A DNA stretch of 64,000 nt from Chloroflexota bacterium (GCA_013112715.1 JABFGB010000026.1:1-64000); one strand, 5' to 3'. Positions 35,000 through 43,956 are shown, counted from the first letter of the stretch. A program made the numbers and translations. Notes: generated by a model not told the origin, from the letters alone.

Positions 35000-35812
35000 T
35001 TAGAATTGAGATAGTACACGCCGCACCAAGATTTTTGCCATTTCAACCCGATATTCACGGCTGCCCCAATGATCGCCGGGAGGGTTTAGTTTGAGGGCGG
35101 CGAGTGCGCGGTCAACATCCCCATTGGTTTCAATCAGGATTTCATCTACTGCCCCCAGCGGAATTGGGTGGTCGGCTACACCACACAGCGCCAGCCGGAC
35201 ATCATGCAATTTACCGTTGGCATCGCGGTCAAGATAGCCCACTGCGCCAACGATGGGGTCATCGGCGGGGGTGCGGGCGACTTTTTCAAAGGCATGGCGG
35301 GCGGTGGGTGAACCTTTTTCAAGTGCAATTTCAGTAATCAAGGCCTGCTGGATTTCCGGTTTGGGGGCGGTTAGCCAATCATGAATAAAGCGCGGCCACC
35401 CATTGGCATCCACTTGAGCATCCAGCGCGGTCAAGGTCGTTAGCAAAATCGAATTGGGCCGCTGTTCCACCAGCACATCCCCGAGGGTCAAGGTATTGCG
35501 TTGATTGATGGGGGCTTCTAATTTCAGCATCTCTGCTAGGAACCCGGCATTGGGGATTTTTTCTGCCAATTCGAGGCAGGCCTGACGCGCTTTTTCCAGC
35601 GTCATCATGCTGCCCAATGAAAAACCCGCATCAAAAACACGATGGCGATCAAGTTTTAATTTAGAAAGATCAACCACCGCTGTCACATGCGTTGGCGATT
35701 CCCGATGTAGCGCCACACCTCCATACAAGGGACGTGTATTGCGTTCGGTCAATAAATGAATCGCTTCGTCAATCGTGGTCGGGAGGTGGATGGTGTTTAA
35801 TCGAATGAGCAT
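35000..35812 (-). CDS. Orphan protein related to FAD-binding subunit of molybdopterin dehydrogenases
   Basis: A 270-residue protein with the overall layout of CoxM/XdhB-type FAD subunits. The N-terminal segment (LPTTIDEAIHLLTE, PLYGGVALHRE) resembles their first FAD-binding part, and the C-terminal domain has the VRLALCGVADHPIPL strand-helix pattern. The usual AGGT and ATIGGN flavin motifs are altered (YGG; RNTLTLGD), so FAD binding may be lost. No large molybdenum subunit or iron-sulfur subunit is nearby, which is unusual because these genes normally form S-M-L operons. It could be a degenerate remnant or a repurposed stand-alone protein. Confidence 0.7.
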   Translation of the reverse strand: MLIRLNTIHLPTTIDEAIHLLTERNTRPLYGGVALHRESPTHVTAVVDLSKLKLDRHRVFDAGFSLGSMMTLEKARQACLELAEKIPNAGFLAEMLKLEAPINQRNTLTLGDVLVEQRPNSILLTTLTALDAQVDANGWPRFIHDWLTAPKPEIQQALITEIALEKGSPTARHAFEKVARTPADDPIVGAVGYLDRDANGKLHDVRLALCGVADHPIPLGAVDEILIETNGDVDRALAALKLNPPGDHWGSREYRVEMAKILVRRVLSQF

Positions 35813-35867
35813 ATTTTCGCCTCAAAAAAGGTGAGAGAGGTCAAAATCTCTCCCATTATAGCACTAC

Positions 35868-36902
35868 CTAGAACTGCTCTAAGAAGCGCAGGTCGTTAGC
35901 CCAGAAATTGCGGATGTCATCAATACTGTGTTTCCGCATGGCGATGCGCTCAGGCCCCATCCCAAACGCGAACCCACTCCATACCGTCGGGTCATAGCCG
36001 CCATTTTGCAGCACCACCGGATGCACCATCCCACAGCCCATAATTTCAATCCAGCCGCTGTATTTACAGACCGAGCAGCCTTCGCCGCCACACAGCGAAC
36101 AGGACACGTCCACTTCCATACTGGGTTCGGTGAAGGGGAAATAGGAGGCACGATACCGCACCTGCGCGTCTTGCCCATACATCCGTTTGGCGAATTCGGC
36201 AATCGTACCTTTCAAATCTGACATGCGAATCCCTCGGCCTACCGCCAAGCCTTCGACCTGATGGAATTGGATTTCGCTGCGGTTGCTGATTTGCTCATAG
36301 CGATAACACATCCCCGGCAAAATGACGCGGATGGGTTTTGTGCCATTCTCGCCATATTCCCACATCGCCCGAACTTGCCCACCGGAGGTATGGGTACGCA
36401 AAATCACATCTTCCTGCGTGGTATAGAACGTATCTTGCATATCCCGCGCCGGGTGATAGGGCGGGATATTCAACATCGTGAAGTTGACTTCATCCGACTC
36501 GACATCACGCGAACGATACACTTGGAAGCCCATCTCGCCCCAAATAGCCTGAATCCGCCGCAGCATTTGGGTGCTGGGGTGCAATCCCCCCGTCGGACGT
36601 GGGCGCCCCGGTAGGGTAACATCCAATTCGCCTTCTTCCAACGACCGGCCCAATTCAATCTGGCGAATGGCGACAGCGCGTTCTTCATGGGCCGTTACGA
36701 GCAGGTTTTTGATGTCATTGGCCCGTTTCCCAAAGGCAGCACGTTGGTCTTCGGGGAGTTTGCCCGTTTCGCGCAGCATCAAGGTTAGCTGGCCCTTGCG
36801 CCCCAAGAATTTGATTTCCCACCCTTCAAGGGTCTCCGAATCATGGATGCCCTTTAGTTCCTGAAGCGCATCTTGATAGATTTTTTCGAGTTCCGCTTGC
36901 AT
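35868..36902 (-). CDS. pheS: Phenylalanine-tRNA ligase alpha subunit
   Basis: The 344-residue catalytic subunit of PheRS. An N-terminal coiled coil (about 1-85) is followed by the class II aaRS core. Motif 2 lies near MCYRYEQISNRSEIQFHQVEG, and motif 3 is GFAFGMGPERIAM close to the C-terminus. A Cys-rich segment, CSLCGGEGCSVCK, may bind zinc. The gene overlaps the preceding small membrane protein gene by 62 bases and lies under the Phe-specific T-box. Its partner pheT is on the other strand at 28.9 kb. Confidence 0.96.
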   Translation of the reverse strand: MQAELEKIYQDALQELKGIHDSETLEGWEIKFLGRKGQLTLMLRETGKLPEDQRAAFGKRANDIKNLLVTAHEERAVAIRQIELGRSLEEGELDVTLPGRPRPTGGLHPSTQMLRRIQAIWGEMGFQVYRSRDVESDEVNFTMLNIPPYHPARDMQDTFYTTQEDVILRTHTSGGQVRAMWEYGENGTKPIRVILPGMCYRYEQISNRSEIQFHQVEGLAVGRGIRMSDLKGTIAEFAKRMYGQDAQVRYRASYFPFTEPSMEVDVSCSLCGGEGCSVCKYSGWIEIMGCGMVHPVVLQNGGYDPTVWSGFAFGMGPERIAMRKHSIDDIRNFWANDLRFLEQF

Positions 36903-37341
36903 TCCTCACCTCATCATAAAATAGAAACCGAGTGATAGTAGCACCAAGCCATAGGGTTGATGCGAAAAATGTCTCAATTCGGCGGCACATCCGGGCTTGA
37001 TAACCCACTGGCTCATGATACCCCGAACGCCGTAGGGCAATACCCATTGCAATCAGCGATGACCATACCCCGATCACCACAATAATAATGCGCTCAATTG
37101 GGCTGGCGGGCATATCCAAAACTTGCTCCTGAAAAATCAGGGTAAACAATACCAACCAAGTCACCAATAGAAAACGCTCAAAATAGGGCAGCCATCTCGT
37201 TCGCAGCGTATTTTCAGAGAGTTGGGCTTCATGGAGAGGAGTCCGACCTCCGCTGACATATGCTCCCATTGTACGCGATACAACATCGTACAAAGTTTTA
37301 TCAATACGTCTGCCCTCTAGCTTATCTTCGGGTGGTTGCAT
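36841..37341 (-). CDS. Small membrane protein cotranscribed with pheS
   Basis: A 166-residue protein with a soluble N-terminus (about 1-55, starting MQPPEDKLEGRRIDKTLYD) and two to three TM helices (about 58-80, 88-107, 125-145). No family recognised. AAGGAGG lies 7 bases before the ATG at 37341; an earlier in-frame ATG at 37377 lies in the T-box terminator and is not used. It is the first gene after the Phe T-box, so it should respond to uncharged tRNA-Phe. Its end overlaps pheS by 62 bases, and its last 20 or so residues look like low-quality sequence, so a frameshift or extended end is possible. Confidence 0.65.
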   Translation of the reverse strand: MQPPEDKLEGRRIDKTLYDVVSRTMGAYVSGGRTPLHEAQLSENTLRTRWLPYFERFLLVTWLVLFTLIFQEQVLDMPASPIERIIIVVIGVWSSLIAMGIALRRSGYHEPVGYQARMCRRIETFFASTLWLGATITRFLFYDEVRNASGTRKNLSRCASGTKGHP

Positions 37342-37375
37342 AAACGACCTCCTTAACCTAAGGCCATGAAAATGC

Positions 37376-37695
37376 AAAAACGCCCATCCATGACACGATT
37401 TTTTTCCGAAAAACCGTTATCAGGGACGAGCGCCGTATTTTTCACCGAACTCGCGGTACCACCCTGTTTGCCCGGTCACATGACCAAGCCACTTGATTCC
37501 ACCCATTAACGCTAGGTTACGCGGAGCTACCTACACAGCAATCATGTTTTCAGCAGTCATGATGCCTTCAGCAGTCGGCTCAGGAGTGAATTCGGCGGGT
37601 TGCGGTGCTGTGGTGGCTTGCAGCCAATGGCCTCCACTCTCTGACAATTGCGCTTCCAATGGCCCGCGTACTGGTCTCCATCAATGCCTTTGGTG
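37376..37695 (-). ncRNA. T-box riboswitch leader, phenylalanine specific
   Basis: The minus-strand leader carries the T-box sequence GGGTGGTACCGCG (37464-37452). An AGAGAG element with the following GCTGCAAG segment (about 37640-37615) belongs to stem I, and a specifier region GAATTCACTCCTGAG has the UUC Phe codon at 37590-37588. The T-box is followed by CGTCCCT for the antiterminator. A competing terminator then forms from CGCTCGTCC (37432-37424) pairing fully with GGATGGGCG (37389-37381), followed by TTTTT. Uncharged tRNA-Phe should favour read-through into the membrane-protein gene and pheS. Confidence 0.93.
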
Positions 37696-37701
37696 AAAAT
37701 G

Positions 37702-37730
37702 AGTATGCCAGAAAGTTACCTAGGGGTCAA
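37702..37730 (-). promoter_or_regulatory. Promoter of the T-box-pheS transcript
   Basis: Minus-strand TTGACC (37730-37725) and CATACT (37707-37702) with a 17-base spacer. The start would be near 37695, a few bases before stem I of the T-box. Confidence 0.6.
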
Positions 37731-37845
37731 TAGGATGGCCTTCTAACGGGGGAAACCTTAATGCCTTTTGTCATAATTTTGCCATATACCTCAACCACAT
37801 CATTTTATTAAGGATTGAATTTTCAAGAACTACGCTAAAATAAAC

Positions 37846-37851
37846 TATAAT
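37846..37851 (+). promoter_or_regulatory. Probable -10 box of the partner-switching operon
   Basis: A perfect TATAAT about 42 bases before the GTG start of the STAS gene. A matching -35 is unclear; TTGAAT at 37815 is too far for it but could pair with TAAAAT at 37836. The rest of 37731-37892 is AT-rich and holds no other feature I can see. Confidence 0.4.
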
Positions 37852-37892
37852 CCTATTTTCGTTGATCTACATTACGAGAAACGAGAAGTCGT

Positions 37893-38231
37893 GTGGAACT
37901 CCAAACCAAACAACTAAATCCCCAAGCAGTTCTCATACGCATCAACGGACGTTTTGATGCGGCAGTGGTTGAGCAGGTCAAACGGGTATGGATTGAAGAC
38001 GAGACGATTCATTTTGTCGTTGCCGACCTTTCGGAAACTACCTTTATTGACTCGATCGGCTTGGCGACCCTTGTCAGCGGCCTAAAATCCACTCGACAGC
38101 GGGGTGGCGAGCTCATTTTGTTGAAACCAACCGAACCTGTCAAAGTCATTTTGGAACTGACGCGCATGAACATGGTTTTTAAGATGGCCGCGACCCTAGA
38201 TGAAGTGGAAGCCCTCACAAAAGCATCATGA
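37893..38231 (+). CDS. STAS-domain anti-sigma-factor antagonist
   Basis: A 112-residue single STAS domain of the SpoIIAA/RsbV type. The switch site is in TTFIDSIGLATL with the phosphorylatable Ser54. Such proteins, when dephosphorylated, bind an RsbW-like kinase and free its partner. It starts with GTG at 37893; there is no in-frame ATG nearby. It overlaps the phosphatase gene by 4 bases (ATGA), so the two are translationally coupled. Confidence 0.92.
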   Translation: MELQTKQLNPQAVLIRINGRFDAAVVEQVKRVWIEDETIHFVVADLSETTFIDSIGLATLVSGLKSTRQRGGELILLKPTEPVKVILELTRMNMVFKMAATLDEVEALTKAS

Positions 38232-39484
38232 CTGATCGAACGCTGGATGAGGTTTTCGCTTATAAAAAACGCATTGCCGAGCTTGAGTCTGAGCTTGACG
38301 AAATGACCATTGCTTTAGCCCAAGCATGGGATCAGTTAGTGCCATTTTTGCAGGCTGCCCCCACCCAAGCCACCTCGACCCTCGATATTGTGCCTGTCCT
38401 CGAATCCATCATCGCTGCTATTGATGCACGGATGGGTGGGGTTTATCTCAAACACGATGATGAATGGCTGACGATTCCGCTAGATGTGGTTAATGTACGT
38501 GATTTCTACAAACATCTTGACCGATTGGAATCGGGCCAGATCATCCATATGCACAACATTCCGGCATGGCATGGTAGGCCAACGCATTGGATGTTTATGC
38601 CCATTCTTATTAATGGGAAAGTTGTTGGCGCAATCGGTGTGGGACTTGAGGAGGGCGAACGCGAATTTACAGCTTTGGATGCACGGGTATTGACCCGTAT
38701 GACCGAACGCGCCGCCAGTCAAATCGTTGCCGCCAATTTAGCTGAAAGCCAAGCCCGCGAAGCCCAACTTGCCCGTGAAGTCCAAATCGCCAGTCTTATT
38801 CAACGGTCTATCCAACCCTTGACTGTGCCACGGCTACCCACGATTGAAATGACCGCCCATTGGATGCCCGCCTCAACCGTTGGTGGTGACGCATGGGGCT
38901 GGGTACTACAGCCCTCTGGTCAACTGGCCTGCTTCATTCTGGATGTGGCGGGTAAGGGACTTCCAGCGGCATTGGGGGCGGTGTCGCTGCATACAGCCCT
39001 GAAAATGACCCTGCATCTCGGTCTAAACCCAGTGGATGCGCTGGCGACGGTGAACAATGAAGTCTATGAAGCCTATACCAATGCAGGCCTCTTGGCGACG
39101 GCTACCGTTATAAGGATTGATCCGAATAGTGGTGAAGTTGAACATGCCAACGCTGGTCACACCCCGACCCTTCTACGGACTGGAAACAAGTGGTCGCTTT
39201 GGAACGCCTCAACCCCGCCGTTGGGGGTTTTGCCGGACATTAGCCCACAATGCGACTATCGAATTTTGCAATCAGGCGACCTGCTCATTTGTTATAGTGA
39301 CGGGTTTAGCGAAATTGAGACCCCGCAGGGACTTTGGGGAACGCAGGGACTGTTACATGCGATCCCAGACCATGCCACGAGTGTTGAATTTGCCGTTCAA
39401 AATATCATAGCGGCGGTTGAAAATCTTCCGAATTATGGCGCTGCTGCTGATGACCAGACCATTATGGGCTTGTCGTTTTTATAG
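38228..39484 (+). CDS. GAF-domain PP2C (SpoIIE/RsbU) serine phosphatase
   Basis: A 418-residue cytoplasmic phosphatase. A short N-terminal coiled coil (about 8-35) is followed by a GAF-like sensor domain (about 50-175), a linker helix (REAQLAREVQIASLIQRS) and the PPM/SpoIIE domain (about 200-418). The metal-binding GGDAWGW, ILDVAGKGLPAAL, ANAGHTPTLL and LICYSDGFSE segments are present. It should dephosphorylate the STAS protein encoded just upstream. No TM helix, so the GAF domain probably senses an internal signal. Confidence 0.93.
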   Translation: MTDRTLDEVFAYKKRIAELESELDEMTIALAQAWDQLVPFLQAAPTQATSTLDIVPVLESIIAAIDARMGGVYLKHDDEWLTIPLDVVNVRDFYKHLDRLESGQIIHMHNIPAWHGRPTHWMFMPILINGKVVGAIGVGLEEGEREFTALDARVLTRMTERAASQIVAANLAESQAREAQLAREVQIASLIQRSIQPLTVPRLPTIEMTAHWMPASTVGGDAWGWVLQPSGQLACFILDVAGKGLPAALGAVSLHTALKMTLHLGLNPVDALATVNNEVYEAYTNAGLLATATVIRIDPNSGEVEHANAGHTPTLLRTGNKWSLWNASTPPLGVLPDISPQCDYRILQSGDLLICYSDGFSEIETPQGLWGTQGLLHAIPDHATSVEFAVQNIIAAVENLPNYGAAADDQTIMGLSFL

Positions 39485-39505
39485 AGATGGCCCAGCAAGG
39501 CATTG

Positions 39506-39907
39506 ATGATGGTATATGACAAAATGATCATTGCTGCGGACTTCGCCGAACTGCATAAGGTTTCGGAGTTTATCGAAGGTGTACTTGACCGGATGGATTC
39601 CCACGCACGTTCTCAAATGGTCTTGGCAATCCACGAATTATGCCTCAATATTGTTGAACATGCCTATGCTGGGGCACCCGGTAGTATTGAATTAGAAGTC
39701 TTTTTAGAGGACGGTCGGTTTGAACTGCAAGTCCATGATGATGGCCCACACGCCTATTTTGGTACACCCGAAATTGTTCCGCCCGATCCTAATGATTACC
39801 CCGAGGGTGGCTGGGGATTGTATATCTTGCATCAGGTTATGGACAATATCAACTATCGGCGGTTGGAAGCAGGTAATGAATGGCGACTGTTGAAAAATTT
39901 GGAGTAA
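39506..39907 (+). CDS. RsbW-like anti-sigma serine kinase / ATPase
   Basis: A 133-residue HATPase_c_2 protein. The N box is AIHELCLNIVEHAY and the G-box-like part is EGGWGLYILHQVMD. It is the expected kinase partner of the STAS protein in a partner switch. The start is uncertain among TTG 39503, ATG 39506 and ATG 39509, all close to an AAGG. No sigma factor gene is adjacent, so its output may be a sigma factor elsewhere or, as in other GAF-PP2C modules, another regulator. Confidence 0.88.
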   Translation: MMVYDKMIIAADFAELHKVSEFIEGVLDRMDSHARSQMVLAIHELCLNIVEHAYAGAPGSIELEVFLEDGRFELQVHDDGPHAYFGTPEIVPPDPNDYPEGGWGLYILHQVMDNINYRRLEAGNEWRLLKNLE

Positions 39908-39914
39908 TCGAGTT

Positions 39915-40286
39915 ATGACCCCCCTTGTGTTAGTGGTAGATGATGAAAGCGTGACACGGCGGCTCGTCGCTTACACCCTAAAAACCTTAGGGATTGAGGT
40001 TATTGGGGCTGCGGACGGATATGAGGCGCTTGCTATCGCCAAAGAGCAGGTTTTTAACCTTGCGATTGTGGATATCGGCCTGCCGGATATGGACGGTTTT
40101 GAACTGATTCGTCAGCTTAAAGCTGATGATAAAAATGCCAACATACCCATTATAACTTTTACGGCACGGAACGAACCCCAAGATGAGGCCGTAGCCTTTG
40201 AATTAGGCGCGGTTGGGTTTCTTTATAAACCATTTAGTACCCAAGAACTGCGTGAGATTGTGACCCGTCATCTGCAAATGGAATAG
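39915..40286 (+). CDS. CheY-like single-domain response regulator
   Basis: A 123-residue receiver domain with no output domain. The acidic pair is D9-D10, the phosphorylation site Asp53 in AIVDIGLPD, then TFTAR and the conserved Lys in LYKPFS. It begins 7 bases after the RsbW-like gene, so it belongs to the same operon. The large histidine kinase encoded convergently next door is a likely phosphodonor, linking phosphorelay and partner switching. Confidence 0.93.
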   Translation: MTPLVLVVDDESVTRRLVAYTLKTLGIEVIGAADGYEALAIAKEQVFNLAIVDIGLPDMDGFELIRQLKADDKNANIPIITFTARNEPQDEAVAFELGAVGFLYKPFSTQELREIVTRHLQME

Positions 40287-40320
40287 CCTTGCTGCTACCC
40301 GATTTTTTGAGGCCAGTGGG

Positions 40321-42621
40321 TTAATCCCCAACGGGTAATTTGCCAACATCAGACAAATGTCCGGTATTTTCATATTTGCGTTCAATAGGTAGGCTCAGGG
40401 TAAATTTAAAGAGACTGCCGTGCCCTACCTCACTTTCCACCTCAATTTTTCCACCCATCAATTGTACAAGCTGCTGCGCGATTGCCAAACCCAGCCCTGT
40501 TCCTCCATACCGTCGAGTGGTTGACCCATTCCCTTGTATAAAACTATCGAAAATTCGAGCGATTTGGTCTGGGGGGATACCGATACCCGTGTCGCGCACC
40601 TCAAAATGCAGCCGGGCCAGCGCTTGTGTGATGGAGACCTGCCGAACTGCAATTCGTATTTCCCCCTCCTGTGTAAATTTCACCGCGTTGCTGGCAAGAT
40701 TGTAAAGCACTTGGTACAGTCGGGTTCTATCACCAATAACCCGCACTACTGGTTCTATCTCCACCGCAAAGGTCAGGTGTTTGGCCTGCAACTGCCGTTC
40801 CAAATTCGCCTGTACCTCAGCGACCAATTTATTTAGGTCAATGAGTTCATTTTCGAGCACCAATCGTCCCGCTTCAATTTTGGAGAAATCCAAGACGCTG
40901 TTCACGATATACAGGAGTTTTTGGCTGCTTTCGTGGGCGGCTTCCGTAAAATCGTGCTGTTCAGAGTTAAGAGGGGTCTCCAACAGCAGTTCCAACATAC
41001 CAATAATGCCCGTCATGGGAGTGCGCAGTTCATGGCTCATCTTCGATATGAACTCACTTTTGATTTTTGCTAGGCGAAGCTCTTCATCGCGGGCCTGAAT
41101 GAGCAGATGGGCATTTTGCTGCCGTTCCAACAAGCGGGCATAACTTTCGGCAATCGTTCGAAGCGTGGTAATTTCCTCCGGCAGCCATTCACGGGTTCGC
41201 CGTCTTTCCTCAAACCCAATGAATCCTTGCAATTGACCCCCCAAATAGAAGGGCAGCACCAAAACGGTCTCAATTTTTTGGCGTATTAGAAATTCACGTA
41301 TATCGGGAGGCAGTTCGGAATTATGAGTGGGTGCAATCACCCCATTGTGCGTGAGCAGCGGCACAAGGGATGGGAAAAGCTCCGCGTAAGGTATACCTTG
41401 ATGAGGCTCGAATTGGCTTTGAATTTCTGAGGCACACCATTCCAACACATTATCCATCAGGGGTTCATTGACTCTGAAGTGGAATACGAAGGCCCGTGTC
41501 ACATCAAAAAATTTGCCGGTGATCGCCAATGCTTTTTGCATGACCTCATCGGCATGTTCATGGTACAAAAATAGATTGGTGATCTGCCCCAAGGCCTGTT
41601 CGAGTTCCAACAATCGTGCCTGACGTTGCTTGGCACGCGCTGCATCGGTGACATCTCGGTAATGCCATAGATTCCCTAAATGTTTCCCAGCAAAAGTGAT
41701 GGGCGCATAATCACGCTCCAATACCCGTCCATCTTTGAGCACCAGTTCTTCGGCCACCACTATTGTTCGGGCGGCTAGAATGGCATCAACACGCTCATTG
41801 AAATCTGGTTCAGCAAATAAATGCCGAGAGGCTTCAGTAACTTTGCAGCAGTCACTCCCAATGAGCAATTGTGGTGAGACAGGGATCATGAAAAGGTTAC
41901 AAAAGGCTTCATTGATTAGAACAATCTCACGATGTTCATTTTCTACCAAGACCCCATCTTGTAGATTCTCAATCAGGGTGCTTAGACGTTGCGTGGTGAG
42001 TTGGAGTTCATCGTGAATTTTTTTCCCGTCGGCTATGCGGCCTCGTAATTCTTGTTCGTGATCAGCTTCTAATTGATTACGATGATGGATGGACAGGACG
42101 AGCAGCGTATTGACGAAGGTCAAGAACAGGATGGAAAAAAGGATTTCGTCTTGGGGAAGAAAAGCCCATAAGATCAACAGAGGCAATATCGAAAGTGTCG
42201 CAATGATGATGGTGGTACGCATGGACAGCAGTAGACCACTGAGCAGCACGACAACCACCAAATAAATCGCGTATCCCCCTATGACCGATGAGTCAATGAT
42301 AATGGAGGTATAGATACCTAAAAAGGTAAGGGCGACCGCCAGACGTGCCGCCAATTTATAATATGATGAACGACTGAGGCGGTAGATAACAGATAGCCCT
42401 ATTAAAATAAGAAAGATAAGCCCTAACTCAATATCTTGAACAATGCGACGCTGGTTGCTTACTTCAACGCTTAAAACAAGGCTGACAAGGGTAAGTCCAA
42501 TAAATAGAATGAGCAGTGAGGTTAAGAGACGCGCTTGTCGTCTCGCATCAGGATACTCAAGCGAAGGATGTGGCCGGGTTAGCAGCTGCCAAAGATTCTC
42601 AAAATATTGAGTCGGGTTCAT
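40321..42621 (-). CDS. Membrane histidine kinase with PAS and GAF domains
   Basis: A 766-residue sensor kinase. About six TM helices occupy residues 28-185. A coiled coil follows, then a PAS domain (about 205-330, starting at LIENLQDGVLVENEHREIVLI) and a GAF domain (about 345-500). The HisKA domain carries the H-box SKMSHELRTPMTGII, and the HATPase domain has N (LASNAVKF), G1 (DTGIGIPPDQIARIF) and G2 (GGTGLGLAIAQQL) boxes. No receiver domain is fused, so it needs a separate partner. The CheY-like gene 35 bases away on the convergent strand is the natural candidate. Confidence 0.94.
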   Translation of the reverse strand: MNPTQYFENLWQLLTRPHPSLEYPDARRQARLLTSLLILFIGLTLVSLVLSVEVSNQRRIVQDIELGLIFLILIGLSVIYRLSRSSYYKLAARLAVALTFLGIYTSIIIDSSVIGGYAIYLVVVVLLSGLLLSMRTTIIIATLSILPLLILWAFLPQDEILFSILFLTFVNTLLVLSIHHRNQLEADHEQELRGRIADGKKIHDELQLTTQRLSTLIENLQDGVLVENEHREIVLINEAFCNLFMIPVSPQLLIGSDCCKVTEASRHLFAEPDFNERVDAILAARTIVVAEELVLKDGRVLERDYAPITFAGKHLGNLWHYRDVTDAARAKQRQARLLELEQALGQITNLFLYHEHADEVMQKALAITGKFFDVTRAFVFHFRVNEPLMDNVLEWCASEIQSQFEPHQGIPYAELFPSLVPLLTHNGVIAPTHNSELPPDIREFLIRQKIETVLVLPFYLGGQLQGFIGFEERRRTREWLPEEITTLRTIAESYARLLERQQNAHLLIQARDEELRLAKIKSEFISKMSHELRTPMTGIIGMLELLLETPLNSEQHDFTEAAHESSQKLLYIVNSVLDFSKIEAGRLVLENELIDLNKLVAEVQANLERQLQAKHLTFAVEIEPVVRVIGDRTRLYQVLYNLASNAVKFTQEGEIRIAVRQVSITQALARLHFEVRDTGIGIPPDQIARIFDSFIQGNGSTTRRYGGTGLGLAIAQQLVQLMGGKIEVESEVGHGSLFKFTLSLPIERKYENTGHLSDVGKLPVGD

Positions 42622-42770
42622 GTCATACTATTATAAATCATCGCAAACTATCTTATAGATAAGCATAGCACAGACCACCAAAGATGGCTCTTAATATTTC
42701 CATTATCTAACGTATCTGCTCCTTTGGAAAAAGTTGAAAAAAAAGACTACCCCCCTGATAAAAAATAGAG

Positions 42771-42793
42771 TATAATAGTTAAACGCTTAACTA
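42771..42793 (+). promoter_or_regulatory. -10 box and operator of the second LacI locus
   Basis: TATAAT (42771-42776) runs directly into the near-perfect 18-bp palindrome TAGTTAAACGCTTAACTA (42776-42793), with the ACGC centre typical of LacI-family operators. TTGAAA at 42734 with GATAAA at 42757 (17-base spacer) is an alternative promoter. The operator lies 33 bases before the repressor gene, implying autoregulation. Confidence 0.7.
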
Positions 42794-42825
42794 CTATTTA
42801 TTTTTAAGCTCAGATTGAATTTTTT

Positions 42826-43848
42826 ATGCCAACCTTAGCTGAAGTTGCTGAAAAAGCAGGCGTTTCGATCGCTACTGTCTCAAAAGTGCTATCCAATACC
42901 CCGTATTTCACCGAGGAAACTCGCCGCAAAGTCATGTCGGCGGTTGAGGAATTAGGGTATTTGCCAAATTTGGCGGCCCGTGCGCTGTCCTCTGGCAAAA
43001 CCCATCTCATTGGAGTGGTCTTCCCCTACGTCTATGAAGGCATCTTCACGGATCCGCTTGTGCAATATATTTTGGAAGGTGTCGAAGCCGAATGTAATGA
43101 ACGTGGTTACAACATCCTTCTCAGCACACCCCGCCTCAACCCTGATGGGCCAGACGAGAATTATCGTCGTTTGCTCCGCAGCAGTTATTTGGATGGCATT
43201 GTTGCTTTAGATAATGTCCCCCTCAGTTCGGTACTGTCACCCGACCTGCGGAAGAATACGCCAGCAGTTGCTATCGGCTATGGCGATCATCCCAATTATG
43301 TTCGCAGCGACGATCTACAGGGCAGTACCGCTTTGATGGAGCATGTCATTAGTTTGGGGCATCGGCGCATCGGGATATTGACTGTTGATGAGTCCCTGCA
43401 CTATTCCATTCAAATGCGCCATGTAGGACTGGATCAGGTGGCGGAGGAAGCCGGGTTAAATTATGCCCATCTGCCTAAATATGATCGAGGCGATTTTTCA
43501 ATCGCTAGCGGAATGCAGGGGGCATCAGCGCTTTTGGAACAATACGACGACCTGACTGCGCTGGTTTGCATCAATGACCGTATGGCGTTAGGGGCGATTC
43601 AGCAAGTTCAAAAAATGGGCCTGAAAGTGCCTGATGACATTACTATTGTCGGTTATGACGATATCCTCTCGGCTCAATTATTTTCCCCGGCACTGACCAC
43701 GATTGACCAGCGTGCGCCAGAGCTAGGGCATCGGGCAGCCCAAATGTTATTTGCGCTTCTCAATAATGAAAATCCCGACTCGGTGGTTATTCCGACCCAA
43801 CTGCGTGTCCGAGAATCATCGGCTCCACCGAAAGTGTCTCGCCAATAA
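42826..43848 (+). CDS. LacI-family repressor of the GH42/GH31 ABC locus
   Basis: A 340-residue LacI/GalR regulator. The HTH is LAEVAEKAGVSIATVSKVLS, followed by the hinge helix (LAARALSSGK) and the sugar-binding domain with GYDDILSAQLFSPALTTID. It is the first gene of a locus for a sugar importer, a GH42 beta-galactosidase and a GH31 enzyme, so the effector is probably a galactoside or its cleavage product. No clear Shine-Dalgarno precedes the ATG, so expression may be low. Confidence 0.92.
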   Translation: MPTLAEVAEKAGVSIATVSKVLSNTPYFTEETRRKVMSAVEELGYLPNLAARALSSGKTHLIGVVFPYVYEGIFTDPLVQYILEGVEAECNERGYNILLSTPRLNPDGPDENYRRLLRSSYLDGIVALDNVPLSSVLSPDLRKNTPAVAIGYGDHPNYVRSDDLQGSTALMEHVISLGHRRIGILTVDESLHYSIQMRHVGLDQVAEEAGLNYAHLPKYDRGDFSIASGMQGASALLEQYDDLTALVCINDRMALGAIQQVQKMGLKVPDDITIVGYDDILSAQLFSPALTTIDQRAPELGHRAAQMLFALLNNENPDSVVIPTQLRVRESSAPPKVSRQ

Positions 43849-43956
43849 AAATTCCATTGGAAAGGAGAACGTCTTAGCGATTGAAAAAAGCGGGAATTGA
43901 TTTTTATACCCTTGTTTGCTTTGAATCCGTTTCGAGTGATTTAGGAGGTCTCTAAG

